Assembly: GCA_905207485.1 (NCBI GenBank)
Contig: CAJLLL010000038.1
Coordinates: 1 to 19,495, forward strand
Direction of reading: 5' to 3'
DNA from: an uncultured Phascolarctobacterium sp.
GTDB taxonomy: Bacteria; Bacillota; Negativicutes; Acidaminococcales; Acidaminococcaceae
Length of the DNA stretch: 19,495 nucleotides
Positions 1 to 7,277 of the stretch are shown piece by piece. The notes under the pieces are model-generated. The model searched no databases. It saw nothing but the letters and a program-made list of their open reading frames with translations, and had not been told where the DNA came from. Each line of letters opens with the position of its first letter. Position 1 is the first letter of the stretch. Position numbers and translations under genes: made by a program.

Positions 1-34
1 TGTTAATAAAAATGAGAAAAGGAAATTAAAAGAT

Positions 35-1142
35 ATGTTAAAAATTGGAATAATAACGTTAAACGGATATTATAATTATGGAAATAGATTACAAAATTAT
101 GCATTGCAATTTGAAGTAGAAAAATTATTAGGAGATGTAATTGTTGAAACTATTTGGTATGAAAAATATAATTCAGCTTTTTTGGAAAAATTTGTTACCT
201 TTAACAATATAAGGCGATATGTTTTTAATAGACATGGATTTAAAAATTTTATTGATTCGGGGAAATATGTTTATAAAATTATTCGCGAATATAATTTTAA
301 AAAATTCAGCGATAAATACATAAATTCTGTTTTGGATTTTGAAGTAAAGCCTGATTTAAACAACAGATACGATTATTTTATTGCCGGAAGTGACCAGATT
401 TGGAATCCTAATTATTCGGATTTAAAAAATGAATTTTTGCAATTCGCTGACAGAAATAAACGAATTGCTTATGCTGCGAGTTTTGGTGTAAGCAAAATAT
501 CGGCTGATAAAGTAGAAATAGTAAAGAAGGGGCTTGAAGGTATTGATTATATATCTGTGCGTGAGTATGCTGGCGCAAAAATAGTTAAAGAGCTAACAGG
601 GAAAGATGTTCCTGTATTGGTTGATCCGACTTTGCTTCTAACTGCGGAAGAATGGGAAAAAGTAATGGAGCGTCCGGTTTGGTACCGTGATGATAAATAT
701 ATTTTAGTTTATTTTTTAAGTAAGTTGCCTGATAAAATAAAAAAAGATATTCAAAATTTAGCAGAAAAATATAAATTAAAAATAGTTGATTTGATGGATA
801 AAGAAAATATAGATTACTATTGTTCCCCCCCCGAGTGAATTTTTGTATTTGATAAAGAACTGCTCTTTAATGTATACAGATTCTTTCCATGGAACTGTAT
901 TTTCAATTTTAAATAAGAGGCCTTTTGTTACCTGTTCCCGAGAAGGCGGTATGAATATGGATTCCAGGATAGATACACTGCTTTCTATGTTTAATTTGCA
1001 AAGCCGTAAAATTTCTAAAGAGAATAATTACAAAATTGCTAATCCTATGGAAATAGAATATCCTGATATTGAAGATATTTTGAATAGAGAACGGCAGCGT
1101 TCCAAAGAATTTCTATGCAAAGCATTAAATATAAAAGAGTGA
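35..1142 (+). pseudogene. Polysaccharide pyruvyl transferase family protein, interrupted by a +1 shift in a poly-C tract
   Basis: The gene is read in two frames: 35-838 gives the N-terminal 267 residues and 843-1142 gives the C-terminal part. Removing one C from the run at 825-832 joins them into one protein of about 368 residues, with the junction reading CSPPSEFLYLIKNC. The parts match the polysaccharide pyruvyl transferase family (PF04230): N-terminal MLKIGIITLNGYYNYGNRLQ, then FIAGSDQIWNP, YISVREYAG and VDPTLLL in the first piece, and YTDSFHGTVFSILNKRPF in the second. The family transfers pyruvate (ketal) to sugars of capsule or cell-wall polymers. The ATG at 35 has an AAAAGGA-like site upstream and fits the usual family N terminus, although the frame is open to the window edge. 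The neighbouring FrhB-like gene starts 4 bp after the stop, a pairing common in polysaccharide clusters. As given, the gene is off. It could be a true pseudogene, a phase-variable gene in its off state, or a sequencing error in a homopolymer. Confidence 0.85.
825..832. repeat. Poly-C tract (C8), candidate slipped-strand switch
   Basis: Eight C in a row lie within a very AT-rich coding sequence, exactly where the reading frame of the pyruvyl transferase changes. A tract of 7 (or 10) C would keep the frame open and give the full protein, while 8 stops translation at the TGA at 836-838. Long G/C homopolymers inside AT-rich surface-polysaccharide genes are a known substrate for phase variation. 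That this one switches is inference. Confidence 0.6.
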
Positions 1143-1146
1143 TAAT

Positions 1147-2319
1147 ATGATAATTACAGAAAAATTAAAACAAAATAATTTAAAATGCTGTGGTTGTACT
1201 GCCTGTTATGTTATTTGTCCTAAAAATGCTATTACTATGCAGGTGGATAAAGAAGGATTTAAATATCCTGTTATTGATAAGGAAAAATGTATTGATTGTG
1301 GGATGTGCTGCAAGGTTTGTCCTTTGGATAAAAAATTAGAGAACGTAATTACGCCGGCAGCATCTTTTGCTTGTACAGTAAAAGATGAGAACTTTGCTGC
1401 ACAAAGTTCTTCCGGGGGGGTATTTCCTTTGCTGGCAAATATGTTTGCAGAACGGAAGGCTATAATCTATGGAGCTGCATTCGATAATAATTGGAAGGTT
1501 AAACATATCAGAGTAGACGATATAGATGAGTTAAAAAAATTATACACATCAAAATATGTCCAAAGTGATATGGGGGATTCTTTTAAACAAGTAAAACATG
1601 ATTTGAATACTGGCAAAGACGTGTTATTTGCCGGAACGCCGTGCCAGGTTGCAGGATTAAAAAGTTATTTAAGCAAAGAGTACAATAATTTAACAACCGT
1701 TGATTTTATTTGTCATGGTGTGCCATCTCCAACTGTGTGGCATAGCTATATTAAAGAAAAAGCTGTGAATTTAAATAGCAAAATTATAGATATATCTTTT
1801 AGAAATAAAAAAGATGGTTGGAAAAATTATTATTTTATGATTAAAACAGAAGATGATAACGCAATTTACGAAAAAGCTAGTGACAATATATATATGCAAG
1901 GTTTTTTAAAAGATTTATATTTGAGACCATCCTGCTATGATTGTAAATTTAAAACATTAAATAGAATGAGTGATATAACTTTAGCTGATTTTTGGGGCGT
2001 TGAAAAAGTGCTTCCGGAAATGGAAACAGCAAAAGGGGTGTCGCTTTGTTGGGCAAGTAGTGAAAAAGGGAAGAATATATTGACTAAAGCTTTAAAGCAG
2101 ACAGTATATAAAGAAGTAGACTTAAACGAAGCAGTTAAGTATAATTCTGCTGCTGTAAAATCTGTAAGCATACATAAAAATAGGGATAAATTTTTTAAAG
2201 CTTTTAAACAGCAGCAAAATAGTGTTACAAAGTTAATTGAAAAGTATTCTGATACACGAAGCTTAAGAAAAAGGTTATCTTATAAGATTAGAATGAAATT
2301 GAAAAGTTTATTCAAATAA
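1147..2319 (+). CDS. Coenzyme F420 hydrogenase/dehydrogenase beta-subunit family iron-sulfur protein
   Basis: This 390-residue protein has an N-terminal pair of 4Fe-4S ferredoxin motifs: C14-x2-C17-x2-C20-x3-CP, and C48-x2-C51-x2-C54-x3-CP. Next comes the FrhB N and C domains, with SSGGVFPLLAN, an AGTPCQVAGL block and DFICHGVPSP. FrhB-like proteins carry FAD and pass electrons to or from ferredoxin or F420. Stand-alone copies beside pyruvyl transferases are frequent in capsule and exopolysaccharide clusters, where the reaction is not settled. The gene begins 4 bp after the second half of the pyruvyl transferase, so the two form an operon. The sequence is AT-rich with many TTA and AAA codons, unlike the genes after 2344. 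It contains a G7 run at 1414-1420, in frame here, coding for part of the SSGGV motif. Family assignment is firm; the role is uncertain. Confidence 0.85.
   Translation: MIITEKLKQNNLKCCGCTACYVICPKNAITMQVDKEGFKYPVIDKEKCIDCGMCCKVCPLDKKLENVITPAASFACTVKDENFAAQSSSGGVFPLLANMFAERKAIIYGAAFDNNWKVKHIRVDDIDELKKLYTSKYVQSDMGDSFKQVKHDLNTGKDVLFAGTPCQVAGLKSYLSKEYNNLTTVDFICHGVPSPTVWHSYIKEKAVNLNSKIIDISFRNKKDGWKNYYFMIKTEDDNAIYEKASDNIYMQGFLKDLYLRPSCYDCKFKTLNRMSDITLADFWGVEKVLPEMETAKGVSLCWASSEKGKNILTKALKQTVYKEVDLNEAVKYNSAAVKSVSIHKNRDKFFKAFKQQQNSVTKLIEKYSDTRSLRKRLSYKIRMKLKSLFK
1414..1420. repeat. Poly-G tract (G7) inside the FrhB-like gene
   Basis: Seven G in a row encode the GGV of the conserved SSGGVF motif. The frame is intact at this length. 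It is the second G/C homopolymer of seven or more bases in two neighbouring AT-rich genes, which is why it is listed. Confidence 0.5.
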
Positions 2320-2343
2320 GCATTTATAAGTCGGAGTTCAACG

Positions 2344-2535
2344 ATGCCACTAAAACTTATCAAAATTCTCTTTGCCGGTGTATTAGCTGGGCATTTGTTA
2401 AAAGCGAATAGGGTGCGTTCAACTGCGCGGTTTAGCCGGGCAGGGTGGGCTATGTTTTTTACGGCGGTTAAGTTTTTCTGGCTGGTGTTTAAATATGCGC
2501 GGCAGCGTGATAAGGAGTTAAAGAAAAAACTTTAA
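2344..2535 (+). CDS. Small hypothetical membrane-associated protein (63 aa)
   Basis: The protein is short and basic, with hydrophobic stretches at residues about 5-20 and 36-50 and a charged C-terminal tail (RQRDKELKKKL). A GGAG site at 2333-2336 sits 7 bases before the ATG, which supports expression. No family is recognised. Base use is richer in G and C than in the two preceding genes, so it belongs to the host side of the composition boundary. It may be a one- or two-helix inner-membrane protein. The start and reality of the gene are moderately supported; function is unknown. Confidence 0.5.
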   Translation: MPLKLIKILFAGVLAGHLLKANRVRSTARFSRAGWAMFFTAVKFFWLVFKYARQRDKELKKKL

Positions 2536-2572
2536 TGATTAACCTTATTTTAAATTGTCTACATCGGTAAGT

Positions 2573-2578
2573 TATAAT
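2573..2578 (+). promoter_or_regulatory. Possible -10 box for yaaA
   Basis: A perfect TATAAT lies about 55 bp before the yaaA start. The sequence at the 17-bp -35 distance (TTAAAT, 2550-2555) is a poor match, and TTGTCT at 2555-2560 is too close. No convincing PerR or OxyR operator was seen. Confidence 0.35.
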
Positions 2579-2632
2579 TCGGCAAAAGATAGTTGAACAA
2601 TATAAAATAAAATTTATCTAAAGGACTAACCT

Positions 2633-3373
2633 ATGCAAATCATAATTTCGTCGGCGAAGAAGATGCGTGTTGATAATGACGATATTGGCGCGACGCGTTT
2701 GCCGGTGTTTTTGAGTAAAACTGAAGAGTTATTGGCGGTGCTGCGGGCATTAGATTACAAGGCATTGCAAACTTTATGGCAGTGCAATGATGCAATAGCG
2801 GAGCTTAATTACAATCGCTTGCAAAAGATGGATCTGCGCCGCAATTTAACGCCTGCCGTATTTAGCTATGATGGGCTTCAGTATCAGCATATTGCGCCGA
2901 ATGTGCTTGATGAAGCAGCACTTGAGTATTTGGATAAGCACTTAAAAATACTAAGCGGATTTTACGGCATCTTAAGTGCTTTTGACGGCGTTGTGCCTTA
3001 CCGTTTGGAGATGCAGGCACGCCTTGCCTGCGGTGGGAAGAAGAACCTGTATGCCTTTTGGGGCCGCAGCTTATATGATGAACTGGTTAAGAAAGATAAC
3101 GAGGTTTTAAACTTAGCCAGCAGGGAATACAGCAAAGCCGTGGAGCCTTATGTTGATAAAAATATCCGTTTTGTAACCTGTATTTTTGGCACTCTTAATA
3201 ACGGCAAAGTTAAAGTACGGGCAACGGAAGCTAAAATGGCGCGCGGCGAAATGGTGCGCCGTTGTGCAGAAAACAATGTGCAGCATATTGATGACGTTAA
3301 AAATTTTACCGTAAACGGTTACAGTTTTGCTTCTGAGTTATCGACAGATACAGAATTTGTTTTTTTAAAATAA
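2633..3373 (+). CDS. yaaA: Peroxide stress protein YaaA (UPF0246/DUF328)
   Basis: This 246-residue protein matches YaaA in length and motifs: N-terminal MQIIISSAKKMR, the central ILSGFYGILSAFDGVVPYRL block, NLASREYSKAV, and the C-terminal basic KMARGEMVRRC. In E. coli YaaA is induced by hydrogen peroxide and limits free intracellular iron, lowering Fenton damage; it also shows DNA-binding ability. It is cytosolic. An AAAGGA site before the ATG fits the start. The gene stands alone: the small membrane gene ends about 97 bp upstream and a clear terminator follows about 30 bp after the stop. Expected control is by a peroxide regulator, but no operator could be recognised. Confidence 0.9.
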   Translation: MQIIISSAKKMRVDNDDIGATRLPVFLSKTEELLAVLRALDYKALQTLWQCNDAIAELNYNRLQKMDLRRNLTPAVFSYDGLQYQHIAPNVLDEAALEYLDKHLKILSGFYGILSAFDGVVPYRLEMQARLACGGKKNLYAFWGRSLYDELVKKDNEVLNLASREYSKAVEPYVDKNIRFVTCIFGTLNNGKVKVRATEAKMARGEMVRRCAENNVQHIDDVKNFTVNGYSFASELSTDTEFVFLK

Positions 3374-3403
3374 TCATGAATAAATTATTAATAAAATTTT
3401 ATA

Positions 3404-3432
3404 AGCCTGCGGCGTTTTGCTGCGGGCTTTTT
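3404..3432 (+). terminator. Intrinsic terminator after yaaA
   Basis: A 10-bp stem (AGCCTGCGGC with GCTGCGGGCT, two G-T wobbles) with a GTTTT loop is followed directly by five T. It ends yaaA transcription before the long spacer. Confidence 0.85.
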
Positions 3433-3561
3433 GTTTATCTGCGCAAGCTGAATTTATAAGTAAAACTTATGAAGCTTATAAGATATAACGACAAACCGGT
3501 GTTAAGAAATTGGAGCGTTTATAAATACAAACAACAGACAAAATAAATGCAGATAATAAAG

Positions 3562-3592
3562 TTTTAGTAAAATTTTCATTAATATACTAAAA
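3562..3592. promoter_or_regulatory. Inverted repeat TTTTAGTA-N15-TACTAAAA, possible operator
   Basis: The perfect 8-bp half-sites are 23 bp apart centre to centre, close to two helical turns, and lie about 50-80 bp upstream of the likely -35 box. This is the usual place for an activator dimer. There is no direct evidence of a bound protein, and chance is possible in such AT-rich DNA. Confidence 0.35.
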
Positions 3593-3641
3593 ATAAAATA
3601 CAAAAATACGCAAAGTGTTAAGATTGTGATACAAAATTCTC

Positions 3642-3670
3642 TTGACGAAATTGTGAAATTTTGTTATTTT
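3642..3670 (+). promoter_or_regulatory. Likely sigma-70 type promoter of the M20/yjiHG operon
   Basis: TTGACG (3642-3647) and TATTTT (3665-3670) are separated by 17 bp, and an AT-rich stretch follows. The -35 match is good and the -10 match modest. It would give a leader of roughly 95 bases containing the hairpin at 3715-3747. Confidence 0.5.
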
Positions 3671-3714
3671 TATATAAATGACATCCTTTAAAACGTTAAA
3701 GTATAAGGGAGCAA

Positions 3715-3747
3715 AAAACGGTATCTGCCGTTAGCAGGTACTGTTTT
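3715..3747 (+). promoter_or_regulatory. Leader hairpin before the first M20 gene, possible attenuator
   Basis: AAAACGGTATCTGC pairs with GCAGGTACTGTTTT over 14 positions (two G-T wobbles) around a CGTTA loop. The last arm runs into TTTTATTAATT, so it resembles a weak intrinsic terminator. It ends 11 bases before the AGGAGGG ribosome site (3759-3765). It may attenuate, stabilise the mRNA, or do nothing. Confidence 0.45.
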
Positions 3748-3772
3748 ATTAATTAAACAGGAGGGAATAAAA

Positions 3773-4930
3773 ATGGGTATGAAGGAAAATGCGTTTGCGT
3801 ATATTGATGCGCATCGCAGTGAGATGCTGAAAATGTGGGAAGAACTCGTTAACATAGACAGCGGCTCTGACTATAAACCCGGTGTTGATAAGGTTGTTGC
3901 AAAGGTTGCAGATGTGCTGACTACGATGGGCGGCAAGACGCGCATTGTTGAGCATGAAAATGCAGGCAATGCTGTTGTTAGCGAGTTTGGCGATTGCCAA
4001 AAGAAACCGTTTATAGTTTTAACAGGGCATCTGGATACTGTTTTCAGTGACCCCAATACAACCAAAGAGCGTCCGTTTACTATTAAAGAAGGGCGCGCAT
4101 ATGGTCCGGGCGCGCTGGATATGAAGGGCGGCGTAACGCTTGCCATCCATGGTTTGCAGGCGCTATTGGCTGAAGGCTTTGATAAATACGCATTTAAAGT
4201 TGTATTTGCCGGTGATGAAGAAACCGGTCATAAGAGCAGCACGCTTGCCGAAACAATGATGGCTGAATTTAAAGGCGCTGCTGCCGCGTTTGATTTTGAA
4301 ACCGGCTTTATGGATGACAGCGTTGTGGTGGAACGCAAAGGTTTTTACCGTTTCAGCCTCGAAGCATTTGGGCGCAGCGTGCATGCGGGCAATGAACCGG
4401 AAAACGGCCGCAATGCTATTGTAGAACTGGCGCACAAAGCAGTGGATATTGATGCGCTTACCGATTGGGAAACAGGTACTACCATTAACATCGGCACTAT
4501 CGAAGGCGGCACGGTTGCCAATGCTGTTCCGGCTTATGCCAGGATGGTTGTTGATGTGCGTTATCTTGACCCGGCAGATTTTGAAAAGAAGAAAGAACGG
4601 TTTAAAGCTGTTGCCGATAAGGTTTACATTAAGGACGTTACCACAAAAATGACGCCGCTGGCAGGGCTGGAGCCAATGGTCCGCCTTGACGGCAGCATGA
4701 AATTGTTTGATGTATATAAATCCGTTTATGAAGAAGAAGGCTTTGGTACACCGAAACCTGTTATGGTTGGCGGCGGCAGTGATGCTACATATACAACTAA
4801 AATGGGTGTGCCCACCGTATGCGCAGTTGGCGTAAAAGGCGGGCTGAATCATACCGTTAACGAGTTTGCCGATGTGGAATCACTGTTTATGCGTGCCAAA
4901 GTATTTGTGGGCACGGTTTTAAAATTATAA
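3773..4930 (+). CDS. M20 family metallopeptidase (carboxypeptidase G2-like), copy A
   Basis: This 385-residue protein has the di-zinc M20 layout: GHLDTVF with metal-binding H86 and D88, GPGALDMKGG with bridging D116, GDEETGH with general base E149 and ligand E150, FETGF with E176, and the final ligand H360 in LNHTV. The lid/dimerisation segment holds H204 (RSVHAGN). Proteins of this type remove glutamate or other C-terminal residues from acyl-amino acids or dipeptides. There is no signal peptide, so it acts in the cytosol. AGGAGGG lies 7 bases before this ATG, which favours it over the ATG two codons later. It is the first gene of an operon with a YjiH/YjiG-like membrane pair and a same-length paralogue at 6114. 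Its substrate is probably what that membrane pair moves. The exact substrate cannot be read from the sequence. Confidence 0.88.
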   Translation: MGMKENAFAYIDAHRSEMLKMWEELVNIDSGSDYKPGVDKVVAKVADVLTTMGGKTRIVEHENAGNAVVSEFGDCQKKPFIVLTGHLDTVFSDPNTTKERPFTIKEGRAYGPGALDMKGGVTLAIHGLQALLAEGFDKYAFKVVFAGDEETGHKSSTLAETMMAEFKGAAAAFDFETGFMDDSVVVERKGFYRFSLEAFGRSVHAGNEPENGRNAIVELAHKAVDIDALTDWETGTTINIGTIEGGTVANAVPAYARMVVDVRYLDPADFEKKKERFKAVADKVYIKDVTTKMTPLAGLEPMVRLDGSMKLFDVYKSVYEEEGFGTPKPVMVGGGSDATYTTKMGVPTVCAVGVKGGLNHTVNEFADVESLFMRAKVFVGTVLKL

Positions 4931-4945
4931 TTAGGGGGGCTTATT

Positions 4946-5611
4946 ATGGCAGAAAAAGAAATTACTGCTGTTGAAGAACAAAGTTATGAGCAGCATCTGA
5001 CATGGCGCGGCTGGTTGTCTTTCATAGTTGTTGCATTATCATTCTCGGGTGTGTTAAAGGATATGGGGCCGTTAAGCGCCTTTGATTTTACGGTTCTGGT
5101 AGGCAAGTTTGGCAAAATTGCCGAAGGCGCGACTTTTATCGGCAAGGGCGGCATTGGCGCCAGCGAAGGTTTTATGTTTTCGCTTACATTATTCCCGACC
5201 GTTATTCTGGCGCTGGGCATTGTGCGTGTGGTTGAAAGCCGCGGCGGGCTTTTGGCGGCAGAACGCATTATCCGTCCGCTGCTGCGCCCCTTGATGGGTT
5301 TGCCAGGTTATGTCGGGCTGGCGTTTATCAGCAGCTTTACCACAACTGACGTTGGCGCTGTAATTACGCGCGATTTGTATGACGAAGGCAAATTAACCGA
5401 TGATGAGCGCACAATTTTCGTGGCGTACCAATACGCTGCTTCCGGCACGCTTGCCAATACCATTAACTGCGGCGCGCCGCTGATGCCGATTTCTTTACTT
5501 TCTTTCGGCGTTATCTTTATGGTAGAAATTATTGTTAAAATTATCGGTGCCAATATTATAAGGGTTTACCTGGCAATGAAACGCAAAAAGGCCGTAGGGG
5601 GTGCAAACTGA
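4946..5611 (+). CDS. yjiH: YjiH-like nucleoside-recognition (gate) domain membrane protein
   Basis: This 221-residue integral membrane protein is close to the 227 residues of E. coli YjiH. Hydrophobic segments fall around residues 22-38, 76-95, 119-135 and 180-205, with an SSFTTTDVGAVITRDLY stretch and a later NTINCGAPLMPISLL stretch typical of the nucleoside-recognition/gate family (also seen in SpmA/FeoB-type gates). It overlaps the next gene by one base (TGATG), a sign of translational coupling, and a G-rich ribosome site precedes it. In E. coli yjiH-yjiG are adjacent to iadA, an isoaspartyl dipeptidase, while here the pair is flanked by M20 peptidases. A role as half of a two-part permease for a peptide or acyl-amino acid is inference; the family is well supported. 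Confidence 0.8.
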   Translation: MAEKEITAVEEQSYEQHLTWRGWLSFIVVALSFSGVLKDMGPLSAFDFTVLVGKFGKIAEGATFIGKGGIGASEGFMFSLTLFPTVILALGIVRVVESRGGLLAAERIIRPLLRPLMGLPGYVGLAFISSFTTTDVGAVITRDLYDEGKLTDDERTIFVAYQYAASGTLANTINCGAPLMPISLLSFGVIFMVEIIVKIIGANIIRVYLAMKRKKAVGGAN

Positions 5612-6096
5612 TGGCAGCACAGGCTAAAAATAAAACAATTTTGGAAGAATTTATGGTGGGCTGCAAAAAAGGTTTTTACGTTGGCGTAGAAAACATTATG
5701 CCTGCTATGGTGCTGGCTTATGCGCTGATTTTGTTCTTACAGATTAGCGGCCTGATGGATATTATCGCAACGGCAGTTGCTCCCGTAATGGCTTTATTCG
5801 GTCTGCCGGGCGCGGCGATTGTAGCGCTTATTTCTGCATTTTTTGCCAAGGCGGCCGGTGCTGCAACCGCAGCTTCGTTGTATGCGGAAGGCATTATTAA
5901 TGCAGCGCAGGCAACTATTTTGTTCCCGGCAACGATTACGATGGGTACGCTGGTAGGGCATTTTGCGCGCTGCGTATTAACTTCCGGCGCAAACCCGAAG
6001 CACCATGCGCTGCTGTTGGCAATTCCTATTATTGACGCATTGATTGCAATGGTTATAGTAAGGGTAATTCTTAATTTAATGGGTGTATCCTGCTAA
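5611..6096 (+). CDS. yjiG: YjiG-like (SpmB-related) membrane protein
   Basis: This 161-residue membrane protein is similar in size to E. coli YjiG (about 153). It has hydrophobic segments near residues 30-48, 52-75 and 130-157, and small-residue-rich repeats (AAGAATAASLYAEG, ATITMGTLVGHFAR) typical of the gate-domain partner. It starts on the last base of the yjiH stop codon, so the two are almost certainly made together and act as a complex in the inner membrane. It is followed 17 bp later by the second M20 peptidase with its own GGAGGAG site. Transport activity is inferred from membrane character and neighbours. Confidence 0.8.
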   Translation: MAAQAKNKTILEEFMVGCKKGFYVGVENIMPAMVLAYALILFLQISGLMDIIATAVAPVMALFGLPGAAIVALISAFFAKAAGAATAASLYAEGIINAAQATILFPATITMGTLVGHFARCVLTSGANPKHHALLLAIPIIDALIAMVIVRVILNLMGVSC

Positions 6097-6113
6097 TTGG
6101 AGGAGAGTAAATA

Positions 6114-7271
6114 ATGAGTACAAAAGAACAGGCATATGCGTATCTTGATGCGCACCGTGATGACATTATGAAAATGTGGGAAGAACTTGTTATGATGGAC
6201 AGCGGCTCTGCTGATAAAGCCGGGGTTGATGCAATTATTGCTAAAGTTGCCGGTATTTTATCCGCCATGGGCGGCAACACACGCATTGTTGAACATGAAA
6301 ATGCCGGTAATGCGCTGGTAAGCGAATTTGGCGACTGCCGGAACAAACCGTTTGTAATTTTTACCGGGCATTTGGATACGGTATTTAATGACCCGGAAAC
6401 AACTAAAAAACGTCCTTTTACCGTTAAAGAAGGCAAAGTTACGGGACCGGGCGCGCTTGATATGAAAGGTGGCGTGACACTGGCTATTCATGCCCTGCGT
6501 GCTTTGCAAAGCGTAAATTACGATAAATACGCCGTAAAATTTATTTTGGCCGGCGATGAAGAAGTTGGGCATAAATTCAGTGATTTTGCCGATACCATGA
6601 TGGCAGAAGCCAAAGGAGCTGTTGCTGCGTTTAATTTTGAAACCGGCTTTATGGATGACAGCATTGTACTGGCGCGTAAGGGCGTATATGCTTTTGAAAT
6701 GGAAGCTTTTGGGCGTGCTGCACATGTCGGTAATGCTCCGGAAGAAGGGCGCAGCGCAATTAAAGAACTGGCGCATAAAATTTTGGATATGGAAGCGCTT
6801 ACCGATTGGGACAACGGCCTGAATGTAAATGTCGGCGTTATTGAAGGCGGCACTGTACACAACGCTGCGCCTGCTTACGCCAAAATGATTATAGACCTGC
6901 GTTTTAAGCGTCCGGAACAGCTGGAAGAAATGAAATCTAAATTTCAGGAAATTAATGATAAAGTTTATATCGATGGCGTAACCTGCAAAATGAACCCTGT
7001 TTCTTTAATGCAGCCGATGGTTGCCTTGGACAGCAGCAAAGAACTGTTTGAGCTTGTAAAAAAAGTGTATGAAGCAGAAGGTTTTGGCAGTCCGAAAGCT
7101 ATCAGCGTCGGCGGCGGCAGCGATTCTGCCTATACTACAATGGTAGGCGTGCCCACTGTATGCGCTATGGGCGTTAAGGGCGCACATAACCATACGGTTG
7201 ACGAATTTGCCGATTTGGAATCCATTTTTATGCGTGCTAAATTAATTACAGCCGTTATGCTGGAACTGTAA
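6114..7271 (+). CDS. M20 family metallopeptidase (carboxypeptidase G2-like), copy B
   Basis: Also 385 residues, and aligns without gaps to copy A at 3773 across its length, with clearly more than half of residues identical by eye. All metal and catalytic residues are kept: GHLDTVF, GPGALDMKGG, GDEEVGH, FETGF and the late HNHTV. Differences cluster in the dimerisation/lid domain (RAAHVGN in place of RSVHAGN; many changes at residues 235-305), where substrate selectivity usually lies. It is cytosolic, with no signal peptide. It closes the operon M20-yjiH-yjiG-M20, and no terminator is seen before the thi promoter 7 bp after its stop. An old tandem duplication with divergence in substrate range is the simplest reading. 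It may also form a heterodimer with copy A, since the family is commonly dimeric. Confidence 0.88.
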   Translation: MSTKEQAYAYLDAHRDDIMKMWEELVMMDSGSADKAGVDAIIAKVAGILSAMGGNTRIVEHENAGNALVSEFGDCRNKPFVIFTGHLDTVFNDPETTKKRPFTVKEGKVTGPGALDMKGGVTLAIHALRALQSVNYDKYAVKFILAGDEEVGHKFSDFADTMMAEAKGAVAAFNFETGFMDDSIVLARKGVYAFEMEAFGRAAHVGNAPEEGRSAIKELAHKILDMEALTDWDNGLNVNVGVIEGGTVHNAAPAYAKMIIDLRFKRPEQLEEMKSKFQEINDKVYIDGVTCKMNPVSLMQPMVALDSSKELFELVKKVYEAEGFGSPKAISVGGGSDSAYTTMVGVPTVCAMGVKGAHNHTVDEFADLESIFMRAKLITAVMLEL

Positions 7272-7277
7272 TTTTTG

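Larger units (their letters stand above)
3374..3772. other. Gene-free region (399 bp) before the peptidase operon
   Basis: No coding sequence is supported here. The region holds the yaaA terminator (3404-3432) and a cluster of ATAAG/CTTAT half-sites at 3456-3482. It also has an inverted repeat TTTTAGTA/TACTAAAA (3562-3569 and 3585-3592), a direct repeat GTGTTAAGA (3499-3507 and 3615-3623), a likely promoter (3642-3670) and a leader hairpin (3715-3747). Its density of dyads and AT content suggest it controls the downstream four-gene operon. Confidence 0.6.

Noticed and set aside
843..1142. Separate small gene starting at TTG 843
   Set aside because: Its sequence is the C-terminal part of the pyruvyl transferase and joins the upstream frame after removal of one C, so it is a fragment and not an independent gene.
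3404..3640. Small RNA or tRNA gene in the spacer
   Set aside because: No cloverleaf, no CCA end and no promoter-terminator pair framing a structured stretch was seen; the terminator at 3404 belongs to yaaA.
4163..4852. Long minus-strand open frame (229 aa) opposite the first M20 gene
   Set aside because: The protein has no recognisable family or ribosome site and lies fully antisense to a gene with all M20 motifs; a similar frame opposite the second M20 gene shows it is a by-product of codon use.
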